Origin: Saccharum officinarum
Lineage: Eukaryota; Streptophyta; Magnoliopsida; Poales; Poaceae
Reading direction: 5' to 3'
Length of the DNA stretch: 64,000 nt
Assembly: GCA_020631735.1 (NCBI GenBank)
Contig: CM036179.1
Span: 23,613,063-23,677,062 of the forward strand
In this document: in pieces, positions 21,688 through 33,843 of the stretch
Numbering within the stretch: the stretch's first letter is position 1
How the letters are laid out: each line of letters opens with the position of its first letter
Program-made: the position numbers and the translations under genes
The notes under the pieces: generated by a model
Told to the model about the DNA's origin: nothing
Database searches by the model: none
What the model saw: only the letters and a program-made list of their open reading frames with translations

Positions 21688-22123
21688 GCCTAAGCAAGAG
21701 CCCCAATAATGAAATAAATAACATTAGGCAAAGGAGGGACCCAATAACAACTACAACAACCTAGTCTAGCAAGCCTAAGCAAGAGCACTCCTATGCAATT
21801 CTAGTGGGCAAGAGGATAAACAACAAACTAGGAAACTAGAGAAGTACAAGTAGTGCACAACTACACTAGCAAATGACAAACACAAGTAAAGAGCAATTAT
21901 AGATTGAGCAAACCACAAGTAGAGGATGACACAAGGTATATCCCTTGGGTTTGATGACTTGCCGGTCACCTATGTCCTCATTGAGGTGAGTCCAAAGATC
22001 CCTGTTTTTTCGCTAGCTCAACTAGCCCTCAAAGCAGGCTCCCGCGTGAATGCTAGGCTATGAGCCGACCGATCATGAGGTACTCCACAAGCCTCATATC
22101 CACTATAGCTACTCTTTGCCTCT
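21688..22123 (-). mobile_element. Old copia-type LTR fragment
   Basis: Phrases such as tcctcattgaggtgagtcc, ctcaactagccctcaaagc and caagcctcatatccac parallel those of the next fragment (22124-22712), indicating two related LTR pieces lying end to end. No intact ends. Confidence 0.5.
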
Positions 22124-22429
22124 TGAAAGGACCCTAGGATGGCTAGAGGGGACTGAATAACCTAGCTATAAAGAAATTCCTTCAAACGCATAAACACTAT
22201 GCATAAAGGTTAGAGACAAAGGTGATCCCTAATAGAAACTACAAGCCTAGCCTAGCTAGCACACAATGCAAGCCTCCTAAACAAGTCTAGTGATCAAGAT
22301 AAATTAATAAGCTACCACTAGAGCACTCAAACTACTCGAGGCAAGCTCACAAACTAATCGATCTACACAAGATAAGCAACTACTCGAATTACTCTACTCA
22401 ACTTGTTAGCTACTCAAGCAACTCACACA

Positions 22430-22466
<37 letters not shown>

Positions 22467-22712
22467 TAAAAGAGCAAGTGTAGAGGGGCGCTAACCATGA
22501 GAACAGTGTTGACAAAATGATTTTCACCCAAGATTTGGTTGCTTGTTGGCAATCAATATATGTCCCTGCTGAGGTGAGTTCTTGGATCGTTGCTCTTCCT
22601 GAAGCCTAGCAAGCCCTCAAGCTTGGCCCTGACATGGTCGCTCACCAATGAGTCGATCTTTCAACAAGATAGTCCAACAAGCCTCCAATCCACTAGAGTT
22701 GCACTTCGTGAT
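22124..22712 (-). mobile_element. Copia-type LTR fragment (tgaaaggaccctaggatgg end)
   Basis: The left edge TGAAAGGACCCTAGGATGG, followed by ctagaggggactgaataacc, is the inverted terminus typical of the copia-type LTRs elsewhere in this window. A (TA)n run lies at 22433-22464. The other end is lost or very divergent. Confidence 0.6.
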
Positions 22713-23801
22713 TGTCGACATTTTTTACATCACTATGCACTAAGTTGTCATCCCTAGCATGATGCTAAAAATGCTGGTAATTGTAACTACACTTGAAAAC
22801 TCTAAATAATATTAAAACATAAGTATCCATAAGCGCACAGATAAATCATCTATTGTAGCATTTTACTCAGAGTATTCCGAGTATTGTTTATTTATTTTAA
22901 TCCCAAAGGAAGGACCGTGAGGCAAATGTTTATATGACTAAATAAATGTGCAGACCTATGATAAACCAACCACTCTTATACTTTAGCAGGGGTAAGTCAA
23001 GTAAAAGATAAATAAATGATAAATAAGTTCAACATGATAATGGTATTCCAGAGATAGAAAGCAGAGACTCATTAAAAGTAGTATGACTAATCTAGAGATT
23101 TGGTCAGAGTAAGAATTCCTAAGTTATTCCTAAACACTAAGTCTTATTGCTCACTCTAGCATATATATCTTCATCTACTAGTAAAACTGAATCAAGGCAA
23201 AATTATAAGGAACATCGACTAGGGAGAATCTGAAATATAGTCTTCATCTCCTTTGAGACCAGGCTCTACCAATTAATCTATATATGGGGGATGGACTGCA
23301 AAGGACTCAACGCAGCTATCACCTACATGATCTACCACCTCCTGGCACATAGCGGGCATTCACAGGGGAATTTCATATCTAAGCACCATGCTTACATAAT
23401 CAAAGCTACTTAACTCTCGCGCAAACTGAATTAAGTACTCTACGAACATATGCAAATGCAAATCATCAAATAATACTATATCCAGTATATAACTAGAGCA
23501 AACTAAGAACATAATAAAGAGGAACATATTATTGAAATAGAACAAGGTCTTAAATAAGATACAAAGGCAAATTACTAATCTCCAGATGAACAGATCTAGA
23601 ATCCTGAGCAAATCGCCCAACTCTACTCCAAACTCTCTAGAAAGCCTATACTAAGAAATTGAAGAACTAGAGCTCTCTCTATCTAATCTCTGGAAACCCT
23701 AATATCTAGACTACTCTTGACTTATGATCAGGTGATGATGTCCTTCAGGAGGGGGGTCTGAGTTTTTATTTATAGCCCTGAGGAAGAACTATCAGCCCTT
23801 G
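22713..23801. mobile_element. Retrotransposon remnant, disrupted by the 22-kb nested insertion
   Basis: The stretch starts TGTCGACATTTTTTACAT and contains ggggtaagtcaagtaaaag and gaaggaccgtgaggcaaat, phrases I associate with a grass LTR family. The sequence resumes after the outer element at 45940-46060; CCTTG at 23797-23801 is the target duplication. No protein domain is visible. Confidence 0.5.
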
Positions 23802-24649
23802 TGAAAGGTCCTTGTTTGGTTTTGGTAATTGAGTGACAACTTAGGTGGACTAATATGTGGTTATGTGAGATACACAGGAGATTAGTCCACATGTGATGGT
23901 GTCATGAAGGAGCTCATTGCATATGAGACATGACATGGAGTCATGTGACCAAGATGGAGAAGATCAAGATGAGGCTTGGCTCGAAGGACCGGTTGTGAAG
24001 GTGAAGGGCAAGTTGAGGCTTCAAAGCGAAGGACCATGCGATGGTGAAGCTTGGGCAAGACTTGGCGCCGACGGACCAATGCAACGGTGAAGAGCAAGTG
24101 AGGTCAAGATCGATGAACCAATACGGTCACGTGATGATATGAAGTGAATCATATCATTTGGTGATTGGTTGGTGCATGTGTTGCATCAATGTCGGAGGAG
24201 ATGGAGTGGAATGCGCAAGGCTAAGGTATAACCTAGGGCATTTCCATTTCACCGGTCATAGGTGTGTAGAGAAGTTTATGACCGGGTTTAGGATAGATGG
24301 CCGTACTATCAAGAGGGGCAAACTTGTTTGCATATCGGTCATCTAGTGCCACTTGAGCGATCTAACTGTGCATACGTGTTAGGATCGAGTGGCGAGGCAA
24401 GTTGAGTGCCTAATTCCTTCGAAAATGATTATGAAAATGCTAACACACGTGCACAAGGTGGTGTTCACTTGTTGGTGTTGGCACATTTACGAAGGCGATG
24501 AAGTTTGAGCGGTAGAGAGGGTTTGGGTCTCTCTCTCCCTCCCGCCGAGCTTGCGAGCGCGGGATTCAGGCGATTTCGGGAAAATGAAATGCCTATTTTC
24601 CACTACGCCGAAAGTCGGAAAAGAAACGGAGGCGAACGGGGTCACTGAG

Positions 24650-25215
24650 GTGACCGGACGCTGCACCGGACGCGGTCACGGTGTGACCGGACACGTCCGG
24701 TCAGTACAGCGCGGTATCGGGCGCGCGGGCAAGGGTTTGCAACCGGCACATCCGGTCACTCGCGGGACCGGCGCGTCCGGTCAAGTGCCCAGAAGGAACT
24801 GCGGTTCGCAAGGACGATCGGACGCGGGGCGCGTCCGGTCACACGCGATCGGACGCGTCCGGTCGTCGAGGGAGCTTACTGGACTCCGATCGAACGCTGG
24901 CACTGTCGCGTCCGGTCGTTGCGAGGAGCGCGTCCGGTCGTTGTTTCGCGGGCGCGGGTGCTGTGCGGATCAGCGCGTCCGGTCGTTGCGAGGAGCGCGT
25001 CCGGTCGTTGCTTCGCGCGCGCGGTGCTGTGCGATCGGCGCGTCCGGTCGGTTGAGCAGCGCGTCCGGTCATAGCGTTTGACCGTTGGCGCGCAGTGACC
25101 GTTGGATGATCTAACGGTCGCATTTGAAATTTGAGGGACACGTGGACGTCGCAGGGCGACCGGACGCGGTTGAGCGCGTCCGGTCAGTTACGACCGGCGC
25201 GTCCGGTCGTCCCGA
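24650..25215. promoter_or_regulatory. U3 array of GACCGGACGCG/CGCGTCCGGTC motifs
   Basis: At least 15 copies of cgtccggtc or its complement gaccggacg occur in about 560 bp in both orientations, with spacings from about 20 to over 100 bp. The array stops about 45 bp before the TATA box, the expected place for an enhancer. Sequence-specific binding and CG methylation are both possible; function is inferred. Confidence 0.75.
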
Positions 25216-25260
25216 AAAAGGACCCAGTGAAGGAGTAACGGCTCTATTTGACCGTGGGGT

Positions 25261-25268
25261 TATAAATA
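25261..25268 (+). promoter_or_regulatory. TATA box of the outer 5' LTR
   Basis: TATAAATA lies immediately downstream of the palindrome array and is conserved in the 3' LTR at 44839-44846 and in the inner element, consistent with the retroelement core promoter. Confidence 0.75.
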
Positions 25269-26358
25269 GATGCCTTGGCCGACCGTGGCCGGTAGCTGAG
25301 CACACTTTAGCCTTGGTGGCTTGTGTGGTAGTGCTTGAGAGCCCTCTAACTCACTCATGCTTGATAGTGTTCATCGGATCAAGTGAGAGAGCGATTCTAG
25401 TGCGATTGCATCGTGAGGTTGCATCGAGTGGCACTAGGTGATCGTGTTGCAAGCCGGTAGTGCTTGTTACTCTTGGAGGTTGCCACCTCCTAGACGGCTT
25501 GGTGGCTTGTGGCTCCGTCGAAGCTCGCAAGAAGATTGTGCGAGGCTCCGGAGAAGCTTTGTGAGGGGGATTGTGCTCACCCCGCGGGGATCGCGAAGAG
25601 CAACTCTAGTTGAGCGTGTCATTGAGTTACCTCACTTGAGAGTGGTGTCTTGCGGTGCCTTGCGGGGCGTGCCTTGAGGGGCAAGTGACTTGAGGGTCAC
25701 ACCGAGGAACTATCTAAGTGTTGGTCGACACAACGGGGACGTAGCTTGGTGGCATCCAAGTGAACCTCGGGAGAAAATCACCGTGTCAACACTGTCTACT
25801 CTTCTCGGTGGTTTGCCTTCGTGCAACACAAGCTTGTATTTACTTTCATATATACTTGTGCTTGTGTAGTTGCTCTCGTAACTAGTTTGCTTGTGTAGCT
25901 TGCTAGTTGTCTTCTTGCTTGTGTAGCTAGAAGCTTCCCCTTGCGTGACTAATTTGGTTTGTGTAACCTTGTTAGTCACATTGCTTAGTTTGTGTAGCTA
26001 AGTGTTTTGCACTCTCTAATTTGGCATTAGTTGCCTTATTATTGAGCATTGCTAGTGAGCTTAGGCTTTGTGCGCTTTGCTTACTAGAATTGTGTAGGAG
26101 CTCCCTCTTACTTGCAAAGTACTAGTGCATATGTTTGTGTGACCTTGCTCTAGAATTAAATAGGAGAGCTCTTGCTAAGAAAAGCACCTTAGTTGCTTAA
26201 TTAGGATCTTTGTGAGGTGCTTGTGAACTTAGTTAGAGGGGTATAGTCTTGGCTATACCAATAAGTTTAATTCCGCATTTGTTTTGGTTAGCCAACTCGT
26301 TTAAGTTTTAAAAAGGACTATTCACCCCCCCTCTAGTCCGCCATCTCGACCCTACAAG

Positions 26359-26370
26359 TGGTATCGGAGC
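26359..26370 (+). other. Primer-binding site (tRNA-iMet) of the outer element
   Basis: TGGTATCGGAGC begins two bases after the LTR and differs by one base from the canonical complement of plant initiator tRNA-Met (TGGTATCAGAGC). Confidence 0.9.
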
Positions 26371-26407
26371 AGGGTCTCTCATTTGTGGTCTTCACCAACC
26401 CGAGAGG

Positions 26408-27342
26408 ATGGCGGCTTATGGGCTAGATGTTGAGTGTCCACACATTTTTGATGGCACACACTTTGCACGGTGGAGAAATTGGATGACATGCAATTTTAAG
26501 TTTATTTCTCCTCAATTGTGGTGGATCGTAGATGTGGGTTTTTCCTTTGCAATTGATAAAAAGAATGCAACTCAAGCGCAAAGTAAATGCCTACATCTCG
26601 ATAGCCAAGCTACTAATGTTTTTTATCGATCTATGGATAGTAGCATACTTCATGAGATCATAGACTTTGAGTTCGCCCATGAAATTTGGGTGTTTCTAAA
26701 TGAGAAATATGGGGTGATCTCCAATGATGATGAGCCCAAGGAAGAGACGCATGAGGATGTTGAGCATGACCACAACAAGGTAGTTGTGAAGGATTGCTCC
26801 ACCTCACGGTCAAGTGATGACAAAGATGATCATATCACAAGATCACTTGACAAGAAAAATAATAATGCCACAAGTGATGCAAGCAATGATTCTACTCCAT
26901 GCACACTTGATGGTGAAGATGATGGCTATGAGAGTGATACTTCAACAAGCTCTTCAACATCACCACATTGTTCCATGTCACATGGTGACACTAAGGTATC
27001 TATTGGTGGTTTTGTTGTTGATTGTGATGGTCCAAATTTTGAGCTTCTATATAAACTCTCAAAGTTCCTAAGAAATGAGATGGCAAAAACAAGTAAATTG
27101 AAAAATGAAAACTCATTTCTAAAAACCACATGTGAACAACAAAAGCATCTACTTTATGTTACTACTTGTTCACATGAGGAGCTAAAATTGGCTCATGAGA
27201 AACTTAGTGTTGCTCATGATAACTTGGTACAAGAACATGCTTTACTCACTAAGAAACTTTCTAATGAAGAAACCAAATCTAGTGAGAGCTCATCATTTGG
27301 GTCAAATGATCAATCACATATGACTAACCCTTATGATGTAGG
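26408..27342 (+). pseudogene. gag: gag of the outer element, 5' part (split by insertion)
   Basis: The frame starts at the ATG at 26408, 37 bp after the PBS. The N-terminus has a copia gag domain (GTHFARWRNWM, then FAHEIWVFLNEKYG), followed by an acidic Asp/Ser-rich stretch and a Glu/Lys/Leu-rich probable coiled coil. At 27342 the nested element begins; the same frame resumes at 39109 once the insert and one target duplication are ignored, giving an original protein of about 613 residues. Gag packages the element RNA into virus-like particles in the cytoplasm. As the locus stands, translation would run into the inner LTR and stop at 27392-27394, giving a truncated product without zinc knuckles. 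Confidence 0.9.
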
Positions 27343-27659
27343 TGAAGGGTCGAGATGGCGGACTAGAGGGGGGGGGGTGAATAGTCCTTTCTAAAAATAA
27401 TCGCGTCGGCAAACCGAAACAAATACGGAATTAAAACTATCGGTCTTGCCAAGACTACACCCCTCTATCTAAGTTCACAAGCACCTCACAAAAGATCCTA
27501 ATTATGTAACTAAGGTGCTTTCCTTAGCAAGAGCTTTCCTAAACAATTCTAGAGCAAGGTCACACAAACCTATGCACTAGTACTTTAGCAAAGCCGAGGA
27601 GCTCCTACAAAATTCTAGTAAGCAAAAGCACGAAGCCACCTATGCTTACTAGCAATGCT

Positions 27660-28027
27660 CAATAGCAAGGCAACTAATGCCAAACTAGAGAGCGCAAATT
27701 ACTTAGCTACACAAACTAAGCAATGTGACTAACAAGGTTACATAAACCAAATTAGTCACGCAAGCGGGAGCTTCTAGCTACACAAGCAAGAAGATATCTA
27801 GCAAGCTACACACGCAAACTAGTTACGAGAGCAACTACACAATCAATAGCAAGGCAACTAATGCCAAACTAGAGAGCGCAAATTACTTAGCTACACAAAC
27901 TAAGCAATGTGACTAACAAGGTTACATAAACCAAATTAGTCACGCAAGCGGGAGCTTCTAGCTACACAAGCAAGAAGATATCTAGCAAGCTACACACGCA
28001 AACTAGTTACGAGAGCAACTACACAAG
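27660..28027. repeat. 184-bp tandem duplication in the inner 3' LTR
   Basis: The phrase caatagcaaggcaactaatg starts at 27660 and again at 27844; the two copies are nearly identical. The same duplication is in the other LTR (36239 and 36423), so it predates this insertion; the outer LTR has one copy. Confidence 0.9.
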
Positions 28028-28619
28028 CACAAGTATATATGAAAGTAAATACAAGCTTGTGTTGCATGAAGGCAAACCACCGAGAAGAGTAGACAAAGTT
28101 GACACGGTGATTTTCTCCCGAGGTTCACTTGGTTGCCACCAAGCTACGTCCCCGTTGTGTCGACCAACACTTAGATGGTTCCTCGGTGTGACTCTCAAGT
28201 CACTCGCCCCTCAAGGCACGCCTCGCAAGGCACCGCAAGACACCACTCTCAAGTGAGGTAACTCAATGACACGCTCAACTAGTGTTGCTCTTCGCGATCC
28301 CCGCGGGGTGAGCACAATCCCCCTCACAAAGCTTCTCCTGAGCCTCGCACAATCTTCTTGCGAGCTTCGACGGAGCCACAAGCCACCAAGCCGTCTAGGA
28401 GGTGGCAACCTCCAAGAGTAACAAGCACTACCGGCTTGCAACACAATCACCTAGTGCCACTCGATGCAACCTCACGATGCAAACGCACTAGAATCGCTCT
28501 CTCACTCGATCCGATGAACACTATCAAGCATGAGTGAGTTAGAGGGCTCCCAAGCACTACCACACAAGCCACCAAGGCTAAAGTGTGCTCAGCTCTCGGC
28601 CACAGCCGGCCAAGGCATC

Positions 28620-28627
28620 TATTTATA
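28620..28627 (-). promoter_or_regulatory. TATA box in the inner 3' LTR
   Basis: TATTTATA on the plus strand reads TATAAATA on the element's coding strand, just downstream of the palindrome array. Confidence 0.7.
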
Positions 28628-28674
28628 ACCCCACGGTCAAATAGAGCCGTTACCTCTTCACTGGGTCATTTTCG

Positions 28675-29400
28675 GGACGACCGGACGCGCCGGTCGTAAC
28701 TGACCGGACGCGCTTCACCGCGTCCGGTCGCCCTGCGACGTCCACGTGTCCCTCAAAATTCAAATGCGACCGTTAGATCCTCCAACGGTCACTGCGCGCC
28801 AACGGTCAAACGCTATGACCGGACGCGCTGCTCAAACGATCGGACGCGCCGGTCGCACAGCACCGCGCGCGCGAAGCAACGACCGGACGCGCTCCTCGCA
28901 ACGACCGGACGCGACAGTGCCAGCGTCCGGTCGGAGTCCAGTAAGCTCCTTCAACGATCGGATGCGTCCGATCATGTGTGACCGGACGTGCCCCGCGTCC
29001 GATCGTCCTCTGTGAACCTCAGTTCCTTCTGGGCGCATGACCGGACGCGCCGCTTCAAACGACCGGACGCGCCGATCGCACTGAACCGCGCGCCCGCGAA
29101 GCAACGACCGGACGCGCTCCTTGCGATGACCGGACGCGACAGTGTCAGCGTCCGGTTTGAGTCCAGTAAGCACCTTCAACGATCGGACGCGTCCGATCAT
29201 GTGTGACCGGACGCGCCCCGCGTCCGATCGTCCTTGCGAACCGCAGTTCTTCTCTCTGGGCGCATGACCGGACGCGCCGGTCCCTCGAGTGACCGGACGC
29301 GCCGGTTGCAAACCCTAGCATCCGCGCGCCTGACAGCTGACCGGACGCGTCCGGTCATTCCATGACCGCGTCCGGTGCAGCGTCCGGTCACCTCTGTGAC
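28675..29400. promoter_or_regulatory. U3 palindrome array of the inner 3' LTR
   Basis: About 20 copies of gaccggacgcg or cgcgtccggtc lie upstream of the TATA box relative to minus-strand transcription. The 184-fold repeated half-sites include degenerate forms such as gatcggacgcgtccgatc. The same motif as in the outer element, in a longer array that looks internally duplicated (two similar blocks of about 230 bp). Confidence 0.75.
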
Positions 29401-29887
29401 CTCCGTTCGCCTCCGTTTCTTTTCCGACTTCTGGCGTAGTGGAAAATAGGATTTTCAACTCCTCGAAAACGCCTGAATCCCGCGCTCGCAAGCTCGGCGG
29501 GAGGGAGAGAGAGTCCCAAACCCTCTCTACCACCCAAACCTCAGCGCCTTCGTAAATGTGCCAACACCAACAAGTGATCACCACCTTGTGCACGTGTGTT
29601 AGCATTTTCATAATCATTTTACCGAAGGAGTTAGGCACTCAACTTGCCTCGCCACTCGATCCTAACACGTATGCACAGTTAGATCGCTCAAGTGGCACTA
29701 GATGACCGATATGCAAACAAGTTTGCTCCTCTTGATAGTACGGCCATCTATCCTAAACCCGGTCATCGACTTCTCTACACACCTATGACCGGTGAAATGG
29801 AAATGCCCTAGGTTATACCTTTGCCTTGCGCATTCCACTCCATCTCCTCTGACGTTGATGCATCACATGCACCAACCAATCACCAAA

Positions 29888-30441
29888 TGATATGATTCAC
29901 TTCATATCATCACGTGACCGTATTGGTTCATCAATCTTGACTTCACTTGCTCTTCACCGTTGCATTGGTCCGTCGACGCCAAGTCTTGCCCAAGCTTCAC
30001 CATCGCATGGTCCTTCGCTTCGAAGCCTCAACTTGCCCTTCACCTTCACAATTGGTCCTTCGAGCCAAGCCTCATCTTGATCTTCTCCATCTTGGTCATA
30101 TGACTCCATGTCATGTCTCATATGCAATGAGCTCCTTCATGACACCATCACATGTGGACTAATCTCCTTTGCTTTGAGCCCATTTTGTTTCTCCAAGTGA
30201 TATGATCCACTTCATATCATCACATGACCGTCTCGATCCATCGACCTTGACTTCACTTGCTCTTCTCTGTTGCATCGGTCCGTCGGCGCCAAGTCTTGCT
30301 CAAGCTTCACCATCGCATGGTCCCTCACTTCGAAGCCTCGACTTGCCCTTCACCCTCACAACCGGTCCATCGAGCCAAGCATCACTTCGGTCTTCATCAT
30401 CTTGGTCACATGAGTTAATGTCGTGTCTCATATTCAATGAC
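29888..30441. repeat. Diverged direct duplication (period 310 bp) in the inner LTR
   Basis: Blocks starting tgatatgattcacttcat (29888) and tgatatgatccacttcat (30198) are similar over about 240 bp. The outer LTR has a single corresponding block, so this duplication marks the inner subfamily. Both LTRs carry it (38467 and 38777 in the other). Confidence 0.8.
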
Positions 30442-30524
30442 CACCTTTATCTAAATCATCCACTTAGATACAAAGGTTAGTCCTAGGTTTCATCAATTAG
30501 CCAAAACCAAACCAGGGACTTTCA

Positions 30525-30540
30525 ATCTCCCCCTTTTTGG
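30525..30540 (-). other. Polypurine tract of the inner element
   Basis: The plus strand reads atctccccctttttgg next to the 3' LTR; on the coding strand this is a purine tract of the form aaaaagggggagat, identical in type to that of the outer element. Confidence 0.9.
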
Positions 30541-33500
30541 TAATTGATGACAACCCTCACAAAGATGATTTTGATAATAAAAAGTTTTGAACTTGTCATA
30601 CTTGTCCAATCGTTTTGCTCATGAGTAAAGTTTGGACAATTATCACAAGCTCGGTTTTGGTAGCATTAGCTCCCCCTACATATGTGCATAGAGTTTGGAT
30701 TGAAGGCTTTGCACATATGCATGGATAGAAGTGTTGGGAGAGTAATTCTACCAAAATGATGCTAAGGTGTAAGAAATGGACCTTTGAAGCGTGATACCAA
30801 TCAGAGTTGCCTTTTACACCATCCTTAGCATCATGAGGTAACTAGACATCCATCAAAACTCAAGAACCCCGTGAGATCAATATTATAGTAAAGGTTCTTG
30901 AACCACTTGTGAAGATTACGGCATGTCTAGATACCACATGTAAACTCATGTAAACTATTCCTATGCATGCTAGTAGATCATTTCATCATTCAAGTTCTAT
31001 AACTAGCATACACCACACAAACATGCATAATGAATTTAAGAACTTTATGCAATGTAAGCAAGCACATGAATTATGCACATATCAAATGTAATCAATCAAA
31101 GTTTATGAGCTTGCTCCCCCTACTTGTGTGCTTTCTTTGTCCAAGAATGTTTGATCCCCTTACATTCTTCAATGTTGCTCCCTCTCTGTCCATGTCCAAT
31201 CTTTCTAATCTCTCCCCGAAGCTCAAAAAAGCTTTCATATCTTTGTCCAATCTCTCCCCCTTTGTCATCAATTTCCATAAAAGGTGTGCTTCTCATTGAT
31301 GCAAAGGCTAGCATTTGGGTAGATGGTTGAGACGTGAACCTTGCATTTTTGATGGACATTACCACATATGTTGGAATGACAAAACTTTATGGTTGCTCTT
31401 GAGATACCACATAGGATCTTTGACCTTGATACCATTCGGTGGGGCTCCTCCCCCTATGTCATAGCATGTGTCATTCACTTGAGATATATCTTGAAGATGA
31501 GGGTAGCATTGCTTGATTTGATCACTTAAAGTTGAGGATCACTTGTGAAACCATCGTCTTGCATGAATGATACCACGTGAAGATACCATGAGTAGAAATG
31601 TGATACCATTTGAAAGAATTTTCTAGTATGGATTCACTTTGAAGGATTTGGCAATAATATTCACTTCTTGAACATTTGCTATCTTCATGAGCACCATTTG
31701 TAAGATATCACTTGTAAGTTGATGATCTAGGCACCACTAGTGAATACCACTTGGAAGATCAATTTGAGTCGAGATACCACTTGAAACAAACTAGATATCT
31801 ATTTTCATTATTGTCTTGTGCTTGTACTCTTATCATTGTCATGAGCTTCTTGTATGACTTGAACTATGTTGATTTGCCTAAGATTCCAAGTCCGGTTTGA
31901 TCCAATGACAAGCTTCTTCACTCCTCATGCTAAGGGTTATCTTGCCAATATTGTACTTATCACTTGTTAACAATCCAAACTAGATCAAGTACTTGGGTTT
32001 ACTAGCTCATGAACAAACTCATATACATACCACTAGAACATTTAGACAAACAAGCAATAGTGGTAGGCTATGAATCTAAAATTTTCATTTGTCATGCATG
32101 ATCTTAATAAGCATGTACTATATGCACTAACCGCATACTAGTAAGGGATGAGATGATCATGCACATTGCAATGATACCTTTGCTATGTTGGAGTAGAGGA
32201 TAGTCACATAGATTCCAATTCATTACACCAATAACAATGTGAAGTCCAATTTATGAGTTTGGTGAAGACCAATCATCATAGATAAATCCATTCTTCACCC
32301 ATATGAAATGAAAACCGCTTATGATCAAGTGCACTTTCTTGTTGTGGTTGACTTGCTTCATTATATCATCTTTGCTTGCTTGAGAGAATCACTTAGAATA
32401 TTAATTGAATTATATTACTGGCTCTCTTTTGGGTGTTGCTTGCTTTTCTTGATCAACCCTTTTGATTGCTTCATCTAAGCATCACAAGTTCCTCAGATCA
32501 CCACTTCCATGTTTGCCTTCCAAGTCCTAAACTTGGTTTCACCTACACACGCGCGGCAAGCCCCTCACTAGGGAGAAGTGACCTTTCTCCAAAGAACCAC
32601 TCTTGATACTCACTTGAAATGATATAGTTTGATTGATCCAAATGATGAACTCAATCTTGATGAATAATCGTTGAATCTACATTTGAGTCTAGCTCTTTCT
32701 ACTTGTTTAAGTCCTTTTCTTTCTACCAAATGATCTCTAATCATCACTAGAACTTAAACTTCATCTTCATCTTAAGTTTGATCTTGATCTTCAAATTGAG
32801 TACCAAATAAGTACACCAAGTACATTCCATAATCAAATGTTCTTGTACTCATTGCTTTTCATGCTTATAGATCAATCCAAAACCAAACTTAGGTACCTCA
32901 ACCACTTATAAACAAGTTTCCAACTTGAGGACCTTTCAATCAAAGTGACTCTAGATTAATCCAATAATTGTCACTTTTCTTGGCAGATTCTGTACCCTTC
33001 AAAGAATAATTCATATCTCACAATGTACGGATCTAAATGCCATGAAATTTGGTGGAGATGTGCTTCACTAAGTCATCTAGCAACTTTAAAAATTTGAACT
33101 TCTTTTGACTTCTAGATTGCTACTAGATTTCAAATCTTCCACCACTGCTACATGCTGAAAACTGCTGCACTATAGCTGACAAGATGCACTTCAAAACCGA
33201 AGCAACCCTTATCCACTTCTCATGAAATATCTACAGCATCTTCTATCATAAGTGTAGAGCATGTATACCAAATTTCAAGCCAATCCAAATAGATTTGATC
33301 ACTCAAACATGGCTAAGATTACTGCTAGCTCAGATTTTTAATACAGGACAGATTTCACAACATGAGCTATTCTTCATCAAAAGTGAATCAAACTTGAAAC
33401 TAACTTGTTTGAATACTTTCATAAGATATATATCCACTTATTAAAGGTCATCTCATGAACTTATCCAACCCAAATCAATCCAAACTTGATTGCTAAGCAT

Positions 33501-33843
33501 TTAATCCATTCAATCATCTCATAGCAAGCAACATTGCACATTTATCCAATTCAATCAACTCGTATGCACCCAAATGAAATAATCAACAAGAGATATACCT
33601 TGGTTAGCTCATGATTATTCATAGCACGCTTTCAACTTGAACATTTTCAAGCCATCAAATAATTCCAAGAAATCATCCACAACTTGATCATGATACTTGT
33701 ATGTTGTAGTACTTTGGACTTCACTCATTTTGACTTGGCATTGGGATAGAATTGCAATAAGCTTCAATACTTGAGTCAACATATAATAACAAATATGAAA
33801 TCAATTTGAGTCAAGCCTCCAATGCCATGGTACCTACACACAT
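30541..33843 (-). other. Non-coding internal region of the inner element
   Basis: About 3.3 kb between gag and the purine tract has no frame of meaningful length. Segments such as the one with agatttgatcactcaaacat (near 33292) recur in the outer element (near 40561, opposite strand), so the sequence is kept across copies although pol is absent. Confidence 0.8.

Larger units (their letters stand above)
23802..26356 (+). repeat. 5' LTR of the outer element
   Basis: This 2555-bp terminal repeat holds the U3 palindrome array (24650-25215), a TATA box (25261-25268) and a T-rich downstream part with repeated words such as cttgtgtagctag. It is identical in length to the 3' LTR. Confidence 0.95.
27343..30524 (-). 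repeat. 3' LTR of the inner element
   Basis: Read on the plus strand it starts TGAAGGGTCGAG and ends GGGACTTTCA. It contains a 184-bp tandem duplication, a TATA box (28620-28627, minus strand), the palindrome array (about 28675-29400) and a diverged 310-bp-period duplication (29888-30441). Confidence 0.95.

Noticed and set aside
24551..25081. Arg/Ser/Val-rich frames (RVRS-type repeats) in the LTRs
   Set aside because: They are the translation of the palindrome array; the same DNA gives similar frames on both strands.
25438..25677. A 79-codon frame that recurs at 28211-28450, 36790-37029 and 45016-45255
   Set aside because: It recurs because it lies in the LTRs of the nested elements; it sits downstream of the TATA box without family resemblance, so it is not called a gene.
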